Below are positions 16,311-25,596 of a stretch of DNA of 45,095 nucleotides, piece by piece (the stretch's first letter is position 1; each line of letters starts with the position of its first letter). Under the pieces are notes generated by a model. The model worked only from the letters and a program-made list of their open reading frames with translations, made no database searches and was not told the origin of the DNA. The DNA lies in contig JAGXIH010000002.1 of assembly GCA_024635795.1 (NCBI GenBank), positions 1 to 45,095 of the forward strand, read 5' to 3'. Both the position numbers and the translations under genes were made by a program. The stretch is from Salegentibacter sp. GTDB taxonomy: Bacteria; Bacteroidota; Bacteroidia; Flavobacteriales; Flavobacteriaceae.

Positions 16311-17951
16311 ATGGCCAAAGATATAAAATATGACATCGAAGCCCGCAACGGGATCAAACGCGGTGTAGATGCATTGGCGAATGCCGTAAAAGTAACCCTT
16401 GGACCAAAGGGACGTAACGTAATAATCAGTAAATCATTTGGTGCGCCAACCGTAACCAAAGATGGTGTTACTGTAGCAAAAGAAATAGAGCTGGAAGACG
16501 CTCTGGAGAATATGGGTGCTCAAATGGTTAAGGAAGTAGCATCAAAAACCAACGACCTTGCTGGTGATGGTACTACTACCGCTACTGTTCTTGCGCAGGC
16601 TATCGTAAAAGAAGGCCTTAAGAACGTTGCTTCCGGTGCTAACCCAATGGATCTTAAACGCGGGATCGATAAAGCCGTTATAGCGCTAACCAAAGATCTT
16701 GAAAAACAAACCAAAGAAGTTGGAGACTCTTCTGAAAAAATAAAGCAGGTTGCTTCTATTTCTGCTAACAACGACGAGCACATCGGGGAACTTATCGCCG
16801 AGGCCTTCGGAAAAGTTGGAAAAGAAGGGGTGATCACCGTAGAAGAAGCAAAAGGTACCGAAACTCATGTAGATGTAGTAGAAGGTATGCAGTTTGACCG
16901 TGGTTATCTTTCTCCCTACTTTGTTACCAACAGCGAGAAAATGACTGCCGATCTTGAAAATCCTTATATCCTTCTTTTTGACAAGAAGATATCTGCGATG
17001 AAAGATCTTTTACCTGTTCTAGAGCCGGTAGCCCAGTCAGGTAAGCCGCTTTTGATCATTGCAGAAGATGTAGACGGAGAAGCTCTTGCAACTCTGGTAG
17101 TGAACAAACTACGTGGTTCGCTTAAGATCGCTGCTGTTAAAGCTCCAGGTTTTGGAGACCGAAGAAAAGCGATGCTTGAAGATATCGCAATCTTAACCGG
17201 TGGTACAGTAATTTCTGAAGAAAGAGGATTCACTCTTGAAAATACCACTATCGATATGCTTGGTACTGCTGAAAAAGTAGCCATTGATAAAGATAACACC
17301 ACTATCGTAAATGGAGCAGGAGACAATGCGGACATTGAAAACCGTGTGAACCAAATCAAGTCACAAATCGAGTCTACCACTTCAGATTACGATAAGGAAA
17401 AACTTCAGGAGCGTTTGGCTAAACTAGCCGGAGGTGTTGCCGTACTTTATGTAGGTGCTGCTTCAGAAGTAGAGATGAAAGAGAAGAAAGACCGTGTAGA
17501 CGACGCCCTTCACGCCACCAGAGCGGCTGTAGAAGAAGGAATCGTTGCCGGAGGTGGTGTTGCCCTTGTACGCGCTCAGGCAGTACTAAACAGCCTGAAA
17601 GCTGAAAATGACGATGAGGCAACCGGAATTCAGATCGTGATACGCGCTGTAGAGTCTCCGCTTAGAACAATTGTTGAAAACGCAGGAGGCGAAGGTTCAG
17701 TAGTGATCAATAAAGTGCTGGAAGGCGATAAGAACTTTGGTTTTGATGCCAAAACCAACACTTTTGTAGATATGATGAAAGCCGGAATTATAGATCCTAA
17801 GAAAGTAACCAGAATAGCTCTTGAAAATGCTGCTTCAGTTGCCGGAATGATCCTAACTACCGAATGCGCCCTTACCGACATCCCAGAGGATGACAAAGGT
17901 GGCGGAGGTATGCCCGGCGGAATGGGCGGAGGTATGCCCGGAATGATGTAA
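16311..17951 (+). CDS. groEL: chaperonin GroEL
   Basis: At 546 residues this has the standard length. [36 protein letters not shown] opens the equatorial domain, the ATPase motif [11 protein letters not shown] lies near residues 86-96, the apical domain is intact and the C-terminal tail is the GGM-rich [12 protein letters not shown]. It forms the double-ring folding chamber with GroES encoded 116 bp upstream. Confidence 0.99.
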   Translation: MAKDIKYDIEARNGIKRGVDALANAVKVTLGPKGRNVIISKSFGAPTVTKDGVTVAKEIELEDALENMGAQMVKEVASKTNDLAGDGTTTATVLAQAIVKEGLKNVASGANPMDLKRGIDKAVIALTKDLEKQTKEVGDSSEKIKQVASISANNDEHIGELIAEAFGKVGKEGVITVEEAKGTETHVDVVEGMQFDRGYLSPYFVTNSEKMTADLENPYILLFDKKISAMKDLLPVLEPVAQSGKPLLIIAEDVDGEALATLVVNKLRGSLKIAAVKAPGFGDRRKAMLEDIAILTGGTVISEERGFTLENTTIDMLGTAEKVAIDKDNTTIVNGAGDNADIENRVNQIKSQIESTTSDYDKEKLQERLAKLAGGVAVLYVGAASEVEMKEKKDRVDDALHATRAAVEEGIVAGGGVALVRAQAVLNSLKAENDDEATGIQIVIRAVESPLRTIVENAGGEGSVVINKVLEGDKNFGFDAKTNTFVDMMKAGIIDPKKVTRIALENAASVAGMILTTECALTDIPEDDKGGGGMPGGMGGGMPGMM

Positions 17952-17978
17952 CAGGCTAAACCTGTAAGCAAATAATCA

Positions 17979-18009
17979 ATCCCGCTTCTTTTAGAGGCGG
18001 GATTTTTTT
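17979..18009 (+). terminator. intrinsic terminator after groEL
   Basis: Arms ATCCCGC (17979-17985) and GCGGGAT (17997-18003) are followed by a seven-base T-tract. It ends the groESL operon. Confidence 0.92.
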
Positions 18010-18021
18010 GTCTTATATAAA

Positions 18022-18058
18022 AAGGAGCTTCCCACCTGGCACAGGTAAAAAGCTCCTT
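18022..18058 (-). terminator. hairpin behind the HEPN-like gene
   Basis: Outer arms AAGGAGCTT (18022-18030) and AAGCTCCTT (18050-18058) enclose an inner ACCTG/CAGGT stem (18034-18046). On the minus strand it follows the stop at 18107 and is succeeded by TTTATATAAGA, so it likely terminates the nifJ-side transcripts. Confidence 0.65.
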
Positions 18059-18106
18059 ACAAATTAAAACTTAAAAAACTAAAGGTCAGAGGTAATCAAC
18101 AAAAAC

Positions 18107-18481
18107 TCAGACAATAACCTGCTCCTGTTTTAGAAGAGCTTCCAGTTTATTGGCTGCATCTAAACATTTGCTCACTTTAGGCACATCATTGCAATCCCGG
18201 GTATTCAAAGAATGGGATCCACACTGAAGCGCACTTAAATCCAGCTGCGCAAAGTTCTTATTAATGTCTAAACATTTCTCATACAGGCAATCCAGGGTTT
18301 TACAATCACCCACTTCAACCTGGTTCTTCAGAAGGTAACCCTTTAGAAAGTTCTCAATGGAGAATTGTGCATTCTTACAAACCGAATAGGTCACAAGATC
18401 CTCCTCTGGCTTAAAAAATTCGTCATTTGCATGACTTAATTTTTCCTGAGCCTCATCAAAAAAGTTGTTATTGGCTTTCAT
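18107..18481 (-). CDS. small HEPN-like protein
   Basis: A 124-residue, all-helical, cysteine-rich soluble protein (8 Cys). The segment FFDEAQEKLSHANDEFFKPEEDLVTYSVCKNAQFSIENFLKGYLL resembles the first helices of HEPN domains, where paired helices carry a 'A..a.E..lKg.L' pattern; the canonical RxxxxH RNase motif is not seen, so nuclease activity is not implied. It lies 53 bp downstream of nifJ on the same strand and is probably in the same transcript. Role unknown; the family call is by pattern only. Confidence 0.6.
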   Translation of the reverse strand: MKANNNFFDEAQEKLSHANDEFFKPEEDLVTYSVCKNAQFSIENFLKGYLLKNQVEVGDCKTLDCLYEKCLDINKNFAQLDLSALQCGSHSLNTRDCNDVPKVSKCLDAANKLEALLKQEQVIV

Positions 18482-18534
18482 TTATATGGTTTTAAAATAT
18501 TGATTCTTTCTAAAGGGCCATCTCCCAATTTCTA

Positions 18535-21500
18535 TTACATATCTCTAAAGAGCTGAAGTTTCTCCCATTTGGTTTCCACTTCTTCCTGTGCCCGTTTTAA
18601 AAGTTCAGCACCCATTTCAGCGTCCTCCTTCACTACCCGGGTAAATCGGGTTTCTTTGTACATAAAGTCGCTTAAAGGAGCTGCCGGAGCTTTTGAATCC
18701 AGTTTAAACCTCTTGCCTTTTGGCTTGGCAGGGTTAAACCTGAACAATGGCCAGTAACCGGTTTCAACCGCTTTTTCCTGTTGAGTAACTCCGTGTTTCA
18801 GTTCATAACCGTGTTCTCCACAATGTGAGTACGCGATAATGATAGAAGGACCGGGATAAGCTGCTGCCTCTTCAATGGCTTTAAGAGTCTGAAGGTCTTT
18901 TGCTCCAATAGCAACCTGTGCTACATACACATTTTGATAGGATACCGCTTGCAAGGCCAGGTTCTTCTTAGAAGATTTTTTACCTGATACCGCGAACTTG
19001 GCGCTTGCTCCCAGAGGAGTAGCTTTAGACATTTGTCCTCCGGTATTCGAGTAAACCTCAGTATCCATAACCAGGATATTGATATCTTCACCTGAAGCCA
19101 GTACATGGTCTACTCCACCGTATCCAATATCATAGGCCCAGCCATCGCCACCTAGTATCCATACCGCTTTTTTGCGCAGGTATTGGGTAAGCTGGTTCAG
19201 TTTTCGGGCTTCATCGGTATCGATAGTCTCCAGAATAGCTTTAAGTTCGGCTATATGAGCGTGTTTCTGTTTCTTCTGAGTTTCATCCTCTTCAGAATTA
19301 TTCAGAATAGATGCAACAAGCTCTTTTCCTATTACCGGTTCCAGTTCTTTAAGTAGATCTACAGCGATTTCCTGTTTTTTGGACAGGGCCAGCTTCATAC
19401 CTAAACCAAATTCGGCATTATCTTCAAAAAGGGAGTTAGCCCAAGCCGGTCCTCTTCCAAACTCGTTGGTTTTATAAGGAGTTGTAGGCAGGTTACCTCC
19501 ATAAATTGAGGAACATCCTGTGGCATTTGCTATCAAAATACTATCCCCATATAATTGAGTAAGCATTTTAATATATGGGGTTTCCCCACATCCGGAACAG
19601 GCTCCTGAGAACTCAAACAGTGGCTCAAGAAATTGTGAGCCTTTAAGGTTTGTGATCTGGAGATCTGAACGTTCGTAATAAGGTAAGTCTGTGAAGTAAT
19701 CCCAGTTCTGATTCTGTTCAGCAGCAACATCGAGTTTGCTATGCATATTGATGGCCTTGAAGTTCTCGATCTCCTTGCTTTCAGCAGGACAAACTGCAAC
19801 ACAAAGGTCACAGCCAGTACAATCTTCAGGAGAAACCTGAAGGATATAGGATTCAGCATTGCTATCAAAAGGACGACCTTTGGCAGGAACTGCTTTAAAG
19901 GTGCCCGGAGCATTGGCCAGTTGCTCGTTAGAGACAACTTTAGACCTTATGGCGGCGTGCGGACAGATAGCCACACATTTATTACACTGGGTACAAAGAT
20001 CTTCCCCGTCCCAAACAGGAACGAAATCAGCGATCCCGCGTTTTTCAAATTGGGTGGTACCGGTTGGGAAGGTTCCGTCTACCGGGAAAGCACTCACCGG
20101 CAATCCATCTCCCTCACCTGCCAGGATCTTACCGAGAACCTCTTTCACAAAAGGATCGGCATCTCCGGTCATCATTGGTTTTAGTCCATGAGTACTGGTG
20201 ATTTGTTTTGGATAATCTACTTTCTGAAGATTCGCGAGAGAGCTGTCTACGGCGTCAAAATTCATCTTCACGATCTTATCTCCTTTATGAGAGTAAGATT
20301 TTACGATAGCATCCTTGATCTTCTGAATAGCTTCATCTTTAGGTACTACGCCGGAAATCGCGAAGAAACAGGTTTGCAACACCGTATTGGTCCTTTTCCC
20401 CAGTTTTGCTTCCTGGGCCACTTTAGTAGCATCTATTACGTAGAACTCAAGTTCATTTTCCACGATCTCCTCCTGCATTCTTTGAGGAAGTTTATCCCAG
20501 ATCTCTTCATTAGAGAAAGGTGCGTTAAGAAGGAAAGTTCCTCCTTTTTTTACCTTTTTCAGAATGTCATATTTTTCAATGAAATTAAACTGATGACAAG
20601 CAATAAAATCGGCGGTATTTATAAGGTAACTGGAAAAGATAGGTTCCGGACCAAAACGAAGGTGGGAGACAGTTTGTGCACCTGCCTTTTTAGAGTCGTA
20701 AACAAAATAGCCCTGTACATAGTTATCGGTAGTTTCCCCGATGATCTTAATGGAGTTTTTGTTTGCTCCCACAGTACCATCAGAACCTAAACCATAGAAC
20801 ATACAGTTGAAGGTCGCTTTTTTGGTTTTGAAAACCGGGTTATAAAGCAGACTCTTAAAGCTCAGGTCATCATTAATACCGATAGTAAAGTGGTTCTTTG
20901 GCTCGGCTTTGAACATTTCATCAAAAACACCTTTTACCATCGCAGGATTGAATTCTTTAGAAGATAATCCATAGCGACCACCAATAATCTGGGGCATTGC
21001 CCGATCGCTTTCAACAAAAGCAGTGATCACATCAAGATATAAAGGCTCCCCGGTACTTCCCGGTTCTTTGGTCCTGTCTAAAACAGCGATCTTTTTAACG
21101 CTGGATGGAATTTTGTCCATAAAATCCTTCATAGAGAAAGGCCTGTAAAGTCGGATGAACAAAGCACCAACTTTCTCATCATCATTGAGCAGGGTCTCCA
21201 CGGTTTCCTTCACCGCACCTTCCCCGGAGCCCATAATAATAATAAGTCTTTCAGCTTCTGGATGGCCTACATAGTCATAAAGGTTATATCGACGACCGGT
21301 ATGAGCGTAAAATTCGTCCATTACATCCTGAACGATGCCCGGTACTTTTTCATAATGCAAATTGGAAGCTTCTCTGGCCTGGAAGAAAACATCAGGGTTT
21401 TGAGAAGTACCTCTAATCACCGGGCTATCGGGATCAAGAGACCGGTTTTTATGGTCCATAATCTTATCTTCCGGCATCATTTTCTTAATGATATCGTCGG

Positions 21501-22065
21501 TGATCCCATCAATTTTTGAAATTTCGTGAGAGGTCCTAAACCCATCAAAAATATTCATAAACGGAACACGGCTACGCAAAGTAGCCACCTGGGAGATAAG
21601 CGCAAAATCCATCGCTTCCTGAACAGAGCCACCAAAGAGCATAGAAAAGCCCGTTTGCCGGGCTGCCATAACATCGGAATGATCTCCAAAAATTGAAAGC
21701 GCGTGGGTAGCTATCGTCCTGGCTGCCACGTGAATTACCGTAGGTAGTAATTCCCCGGCTATTTTATACATATTAGGAATCATAAGTAACAGTCCCTGCG
21801 AGGCAGTAAAGGTGGTAGTAAGCGCACCAGCCTGCAAAGAGCCATGTACGGTACCTGCGGCACCTCCTTCACTTTGCATCTCCACAATGCGCGGGATGTT
21901 ATTCCAGATATTCTTTTGGCCCTTTGAACTGAAAACATCAACGTGCTCCCCCATAGGCGAAGCGGGGGTAATAGGATAAATAGCACAGACTTCATTTGTT
22001 TTATGCGCCACTCTTGCAACCGCCTCATTGGCATCACAAATGAGTTTGGGAAATTTTTCGATCAT
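18535..22065 (-). CDS. nifJ: pyruvate:ferredoxin (flavodoxin) oxidoreductase
   Basis: At 1176 residues this is a full-length single-chain PFOR. It converts pyruvate and CoA to acetyl-CoA and CO2 and reduces ferredoxin or flavodoxin. Domain I has IYPITPASPMGEHVD and EMQSEGGAAGTVHG. The gamma-type domain includes CMFYGLGSDGTVGANKNSIK (~420-440). Two ferredoxin-type clusters lie near residues 690-760 (CTQCNKCVAICP and CTGCDLCVAVCP). A further Cys pair precedes the thiamine-diphosphate domain (SGACSGCGETPY), whose binding motif is GDGWAYDIGYGGVDH with NTGGQMSK. It follows the ferredoxin gene by 22 bp, making that protein its likely acceptor. Confidence 0.97.
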   Translation of the reverse strand: MIEKFPKLICDANEAVARVAHKTNEVCAIYPITPASPMGEHVDVFSSKGQKNIWNNIPRIVEMQSEGGAAGTVHGSLQAGALTTTFTASQGLLLMIPNMYKIAGELLPTVIHVAARTIATHALSIFGDHSDVMAARQTGFSMLFGGSVQEAMDFALISQVATLRSRVPFMNIFDGFRTSHEISKIDGITDDIIKKMMPEDKIMDHKNRSLDPDSPVIRGTSQNPDVFFQAREASNLHYEKVPGIVQDVMDEFYAHTGRRYNLYDYVGHPEAERLIIIMGSGEGAVKETVETLLNDDEKVGALFIRLYRPFSMKDFMDKIPSSVKKIAVLDRTKEPGSTGEPLYLDVITAFVESDRAMPQIIGGRYGLSSKEFNPAMVKGVFDEMFKAEPKNHFTIGINDDLSFKSLLYNPVFKTKKATFNCMFYGLGSDGTVGANKNSIKIIGETTDNYVQGYFVYDSKKAGAQTVSHLRFGPEPIFSSYLINTADFIACHQFNFIEKYDILKKVKKGGTFLLNAPFSNEEIWDKLPQRMQEEIVENELEFYVIDATKVAQEAKLGKRTNTVLQTCFFAISGVVPKDEAIQKIKDAIVKSYSHKGDKIVKMNFDAVDSSLANLQKVDYPKQITSTHGLKPMMTGDADPFVKEVLGKILAGEGDGLPVSAFPVDGTFPTGTTQFEKRGIADFVPVWDGEDLCTQCNKCVAICPHAAIRSKVVSNEQLANAPGTFKAVPAKGRPFDSNAESYILQVSPEDCTGCDLCVAVCPAESKEIENFKAINMHSKLDVAAEQNQNWDYFTDLPYYERSDLQITNLKGSQFLEPLFEFSGACSGCGETPYIKMLTQLYGDSILIANATGCSSIYGGNLPTTPYKTNEFGRGPAWANSLFEDNAEFGLGMKLALSKKQEIAVDLLKELEPVIGKELVASILNNSEEDETQKKQKHAHIAELKAILETIDTDEARKLNQLTQYLRKKAVWILGGDGWAYDIGYGGVDHVLASGEDINILVMDTEVYSNTGGQMSKATPLGASAKFAVSGKKSSKKNLALQAVSYQNVYVAQVAIGAKDLQTLKAIEEAAAYPGPSIIIAYSHCGEHGYELKHGVTQQEKAVETGYWPLFRFNPAKPKGKRFKLDSKAPAAPLSDFMYKETRFTRVVKEDAEMGAELLKRAQEEVETKWEKLQLFRDM

Positions 22066-22087
22066 TTTTTACATCTTTTTTAAAAAT

Positions 22088-22438
22088 TTATGCTCCGTGC
22101 AGCCATTCCTTTTTCTCCAGTAACTGTGCTTCAGTTTCTTCATGATTAGGATCCGGCAGACAAGCGTCTACAGGACAAACCGAAGCACACTGAGGTTCAT
22201 CGTGGAAGCCTTGACACTCGGTACATTTATCTGAAACGATAAAGTAGAATTCATCAGAGATCGGTTCTTTTTCTTCATCGGCGTCTACCTCTACTCCACC
22301 TGGCGTAGTTACGGTTCCGCTTAAAGAAGTTTCATCGGAATAAGACCATTCCTGATCGGGTTCATAAATTGCGTTGTTTGGACATTCTGAAATGCAGGCA
22401 TCACAGTTGATGCAGTCCTCTGTTATAAAAAGTGCCAT
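22088..22438 (-). CDS. 2[4Fe-4S] ferredoxin, Alvin/YfhL type with acidic insertion
   Basis: This 116-residue protein carries two clusters. The first is C9-x2-C12-x2-C15-x3-C19 (CINCDACISECP). The second is C72-x2-C75-x8-C84-x3-C88 (CTECQGFHDEPQCASVCP), where the eight-residue spacing is the mark of Alvin/YfhL ferredoxins. The C-terminal DPNHEETEAQLLEKKEWLH helix also matches that group. Between clusters it has roughly 40 residues (~25-66), many acidic, which the ~86-residue YfhL proteins lack. Located directly upstream of nifJ and divergent from korAB-nuo, it is the natural low-potential electron carrier of this region. Confidence 0.93.
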   Translation of the reverse strand: MALFITEDCINCDACISECPNNAIYEPDQEWSYSDETSLSGTVTTPGGVEVDADEEKEPISDEFYFIVSDKCTECQGFHDEPQCASVCPVDACLPDPNHEETEAQLLEKKEWLHGA

Positions 22439-22496
22439 AGATATTTATATTTTGTTAAACTATTCTATAAAGTTATAGAGCATCATCTTCTCAAAT

Positions 22497-22512
22497 TATG
22501 ACAATCATCATA
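22497..22512. promoter_or_regulatory. CRP/FNR-type palindrome 1
   Basis: TATGA-CAATCA-TCATA: half-sites of five bases with a six-base spacer, the geometry used by CRP/FNR-family dimers (TGTGA-N6-TCACA). Its centre is about 66 bp upstream of the ferredoxin ATG. A second copy with identical half-sites is 55 bp away. Confidence 0.55.
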
Positions 22513-22551
22513 TTTTTAAACAATTGAAAATCAGAAATGAAATACCGGTTT

Positions 22552-22567
22552 TATGATGTGAATCATA
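22552..22567. promoter_or_regulatory. CRP/FNR-type palindrome 2
   Basis: TATGAT-GTGA-ATCATA repeats the TATGA-N6-TCATA pattern of the site at 22497 with one further base pair of symmetry. Read as TGAT-N4-ATCA it also contains the core of an FNR box. It is about 91 bp upstream of the korA ATG. Confidence 0.55.
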
Positions 22568-22609
22568 TTTAAAAGGCAAGGGTAAATTTAAATTTGGTAA
22601 AGATCATCT

Positions 22610-22633
22610 ACTATCAGTAAGTGACCTGATAGT
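22610..22633. promoter_or_regulatory. inverted repeat just upstream of korA
   Basis: Arms ACTATCAG (22610-22617) and CTGATAGT (22626-22633) are perfect 8-bp complements with an 8-base spacer, ending 17 bp before the korA ATG. It may be an operator or a 5'-leader hairpin. Confidence 0.45.
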
Positions 22634-22650
22634 TAAAAAATACTAGGTTT

Positions 22651-24510
22651 ATGATTACACTTGAAAAGAATCCCAATGCTGAAACCCTGGATGCTGTTGT
22701 TATTCGATTTGTAGGCGATTCAGGTGACGGGATGCAGTTAACCGGCACCCAGTTTTCTGACACCTCGGCCATGTTCGGTAATGATGTGGCTACTTTTCCT
22801 AATTATCCTTCTGAAATAAGGGCTCCCCAAGGGAGTTTATACGGAGTTTCAGGGTTCCAGGTTCATATTGGGAGTGTAGAGGTTAGCACCCCGGGTGATA
22901 ACTTAGATCTGCTGGTGGCGATGAACCCCGCAGGTTTAAAGACCAATTTGTACGCGGTAAAACCGGGTAATACTATAATAATAGACAGCGATTCCTTTAC
23001 CAAGAAAAATCTTGAAAAGGCACAATATGATTCCAATCCCCTGGAAGACGGAAGTCTTGAGAACTACAGGGTGGTTCAGGTGCCAATGACCTCTTTAACC
23101 AAAGAGGCTTTAAAAGATGTTGAAGGTTTGGATAACAAAAGCATAACCAGAAGCAAGAATATGTTTGCCCTGGGAATGGTATATTGGTTGTATGACCGGA
23201 ATCCGGAGCATACTATTGAATTTTTTCAGAAAAAATTCAAAACCAAACCTCACCTGATAGAAGCAAACACCAAAGTATTGAATGCCGGCTTCTTTTATGC
23301 TGAAACCATTGAATTAATTCCTAATTCCTATAGTATCTCTCCCGCAAAAATGAAGGAAGGAACCTACAGGATCATTATGGGGAATACGGCTACCGCCTGG
23401 GGTTTCCTGGCCGCAGCCGAAAAATCGGGCAGAGAGTTATTTTTAGGCTCCTACCCTATCACTCCGGCGACAGATATTTTACACGAGCTGGTGAAACACA
23501 AGCATTTTGGTGTAAAAGCTTTTCAGGCCGAAGATGAGATAGCAGGAATAAGCTCGGCTATAGGCGCTTCCTTTGCCGGCGATCTTGCCATCACCACAAC
23601 CTCAGGACCGGGACTTGCCTTAAAAGGAGAAGCTCTGGGATTGGCAGTAATGATAGAATTACCCTTGGTTGTAGTGAATGTTCAGCGTGGTGGGCCTTCA
23701 ACCGGCTTACCAACAAAAACCGAACAATCTGACCTTATGCAGGCAATGTACGGTCGAAACGGCGAAAGTCCAGTGATCGTAATCGCCGCGAGTACCCCGG
23801 CCAACTGTTTCAATTTCGCTTATGAAGCCTCCAGACTTGCCCTTGAGCATATGACTCCCGTGGTATTGCTCACCGATGGATATATCGCAAACGGTTCAGC
23901 TCCCTGGAAGATAAAAAGTCTTGAGGAAATGCCGGAGATCAGAAACAACCTGGTTAATGAGGTTAAGGAAAACTGGCATCCGTACGACAGGAATGAAGAC
24001 ACCCTGGCAAGAAACTGGGCTATTCCAGGAACTCCAGGGCTGGAACACCGCGTTGGCGGACTTGAAAAAGACCGCATTACGGGCGATGTATCTCACGTTC
24101 CGGAGAACCACGAAATCATGACCTATACCCGGGCCGAGAAAGTAAAAAGAGTGGAGAATTATATACCCGAGATTCAGCCTGAGTTTGCCCAGGAAGGAGA
24201 CCTACTGGTAATAGGATGGGGCGGGACTTACGGCTCGCTTCATTCGGCAGTTAAGCAAATCGTGGAAGAAGAAGGTTATAAAAACATTGGTTTTGCTCAT
24301 TTCAATTATATCAATCCACTTCCAAAAAATACGGGAGAGCTTTTAAGCAGGTTTAAGAAAATACTTGTTTGTGAGTTGAACAATGGGCAATTTGTAAATG
24401 TACTCAGAATGAACTTTGAAGAACAAAAATTCCATCAGTTCAATAAAATTCAGGGCTTGCCTTTCGCCAATAGCGAACTCATCGAAAAATTCAAACAAAT
24501 AGCAAAGTAA
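22651..24510 (+). CDS. korA: 2-oxoacid:ferredoxin oxidoreductase, fused gamma-alpha subunit
   Basis: At 619 residues this is the gamma-alpha fusion of a two-subunit 2-oxoacid:ferredoxin oxidoreductase, most likely acting on 2-oxoglutarate (succinyl-CoA formation with ferredoxin reduction). The gamma domain begins VIRFVGDSGDGMQLTGTQF; the alpha domain includes SYPITPATDILHEL, AFQAEDEIAGISSAIGASFAG, TTSGPGLALKGEALGLAV and NVQRGGPSTGLPTKTEQSDL. The C-terminal transketolase-like part is complete. Substrate is inferred from the subunit architecture; other 2-oxoacids remain possible. It is followed by the beta subunit 2 bp later and, further on, the complex I genes. Confidence 0.93.
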   Translation: MITLEKNPNAETLDAVVIRFVGDSGDGMQLTGTQFSDTSAMFGNDVATFPNYPSEIRAPQGSLYGVSGFQVHIGSVEVSTPGDNLDLLVAMNPAGLKTNLYAVKPGNTIIIDSDSFTKKNLEKAQYDSNPLEDGSLENYRVVQVPMTSLTKEALKDVEGLDNKSITRSKNMFALGMVYWLYDRNPEHTIEFFQKKFKTKPHLIEANTKVLNAGFFYAETIELIPNSYSISPAKMKEGTYRIIMGNTATAWGFLAAAEKSGRELFLGSYPITPATDILHELVKHKHFGVKAFQAEDEIAGISSAIGASFAGDLAITTTSGPGLALKGEALGLAVMIELPLVVVNVQRGGPSTGLPTKTEQSDLMQAMYGRNGESPVIVIAASTPANCFNFAYEASRLALEHMTPVVLLTDGYIANGSAPWKIKSLEEMPEIRNNLVNEVKENWHPYDRNEDTLARNWAIPGTPGLEHRVGGLEKDRITGDVSHVPENHEIMTYTRAEKVKRVENYIPEIQPEFAQEGDLLVIGWGGTYGSLHSAVKQIVEEEGYKNIGFAHFNYINPLPKNTGELLSRFKKILVCELNNGQFVNVLRMNFEEQKFHQFNKIQGLPFANSELIEKFKQIAK

Positions 24511-24512
24511 TC

Positions 24513-25523
24513 ATGGAAACAACTGTAAAAAAATATACTTACAAAGATTTTGCAAATGACCAGGAAGTAAGATGGTGTCCGGGCTGTGATGACTATGTTA
24601 TTTTACGTTCGGTACAGAAAGCACTGCCTGAGACAGGAGTTAAAAAAGAAGATGTAGTCTTTATCTCAGGGATTGGCTGTTCTTCCCGTTTCCCTTATTA
24701 TATGGGAACTTATGGAATGCACGGCATTCACGGTAGAGCTCCCGCCATCGCCTCAGGAGTGAAACTCGCAAATCCAGATCTAAGTGTTTGGGTAATTACC
24801 GGAGACGGAGACAGTATGGCTATTGGAGGAAACCATTTCATACACGTATTAAGACGAAATATCGACCTAAATATCATCCTGTTTAACAACGAGATCTACG
24901 GACTTACTAAAGGACAGTTCTCGCCAACCTCCCTGGTAGGACAAAAAACCAAATCCTCACCTTATGGGAACACCCAGCCACCGTTTCAACCCGGTGAACT
25001 GGCTATAGGCGCAAAAGCAAGATTTTTCGCAAGAATAGGAGGAAATGCTCCTAAGGAAATGACCGACATCTTTATTGAAGCTCAGAAATTCAAAGGCACG
25101 TCTTTAGTAGAAGTGCTTCAAAACTGTGTGATCTTCAATGATGGTTGTTATGTAAAGTATACTGATAAGAAAGTGCGCGAAGACAAACAACTTTTTGTTG
25201 AGCATGGAAAACCTATGATCTTCGGAAAAAACAAAGATCAAGGACTGATACTAAACGGACTTAAACTGGAAACAGTCACCATAGGTGAGAACGGAGTTAC
25301 AGAGGAGGATATTCTTATTCACGACGCGAAAACCGAAGATCCTACTATGCACCAGATGCTGGTAAGGCTGGAGGATCCATTAGTGACAGGAATTATAAGA
25401 AGTTTTCAGGATGTCACGCTGGAGGAAAGAGAAGACGCGTTAACCGCACAGATAAAAGCTAAATCTGAATTCAGGAAAACCGACGATCTTTTCTTCTCTG
25501 GAGAAACTTATCAGGTAAATTGA
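24513..25523 (+). CDS. korB: 2-oxoacid:ferredoxin oxidoreductase, beta subunit
   Basis: This 336-residue partner of KorA carries thiamine diphosphate and the 4Fe-4S cluster. Visible motifs are RWCPGCDDYVIL (Cys pair), FISGIGCSSRFPYYMG (third Cys), the thiamine motif GDGDSMAIGGNHFIH followed by NNEIYGLTKGQFSPTS, and VLQNCVIFNDG (fourth Cys region). The enzyme reduces ferredoxin during 2-oxoacid oxidation. Its stop lies 73 bp before nuoA, and the gap holds an inverted repeat, so co-transcription with nuo is plausible but not certain. Confidence 0.94.
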   Translation: METTVKKYTYKDFANDQEVRWCPGCDDYVILRSVQKALPETGVKKEDVVFISGIGCSSRFPYYMGTYGMHGIHGRAPAIASGVKLANPDLSVWVITGDGDSMAIGGNHFIHVLRRNIDLNIILFNNEIYGLTKGQFSPTSLVGQKTKSSPYGNTQPPFQPGELAIGAKARFFARIGGNAPKEMTDIFIEAQKFKGTSLVEVLQNCVIFNDGCYVKYTDKKVREDKQLFVEHGKPMIFGKNKDQGLILNGLKLETVTIGENGVTEEDILIHDAKTEDPTMHQMLVRLEDPLVTGIIRSFQDVTLEEREDALTAQIKAKSEFRKTDDLFFSGETYQVN

Positions 25524-25530
25524 AACATAC

Positions 25531-25565
25531 CTGATCTGCATCAGTTTTTAAGCCCTTAAAAACTG
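25531..25565. promoter_or_regulatory. inverted repeats between korB and nuoA
   Basis: CTGAT-CTGC-ATCAG (25531-25544) resembles an FNR box (TTGAT-N4-ATCAA). It overlaps a perfect 10-bp hairpin CAGTTTTTAA-GCCC-TTAAAAACTG (25542-25565). The hairpin has no T-tract after it. The pair could act as an operator, an attenuator or an RNA processing site that sets nuo expression relative to kor. Confidence 0.5.
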
Positions 25566-25596
25566 TTAATTTTATTAACATATTAAGAACTACATT

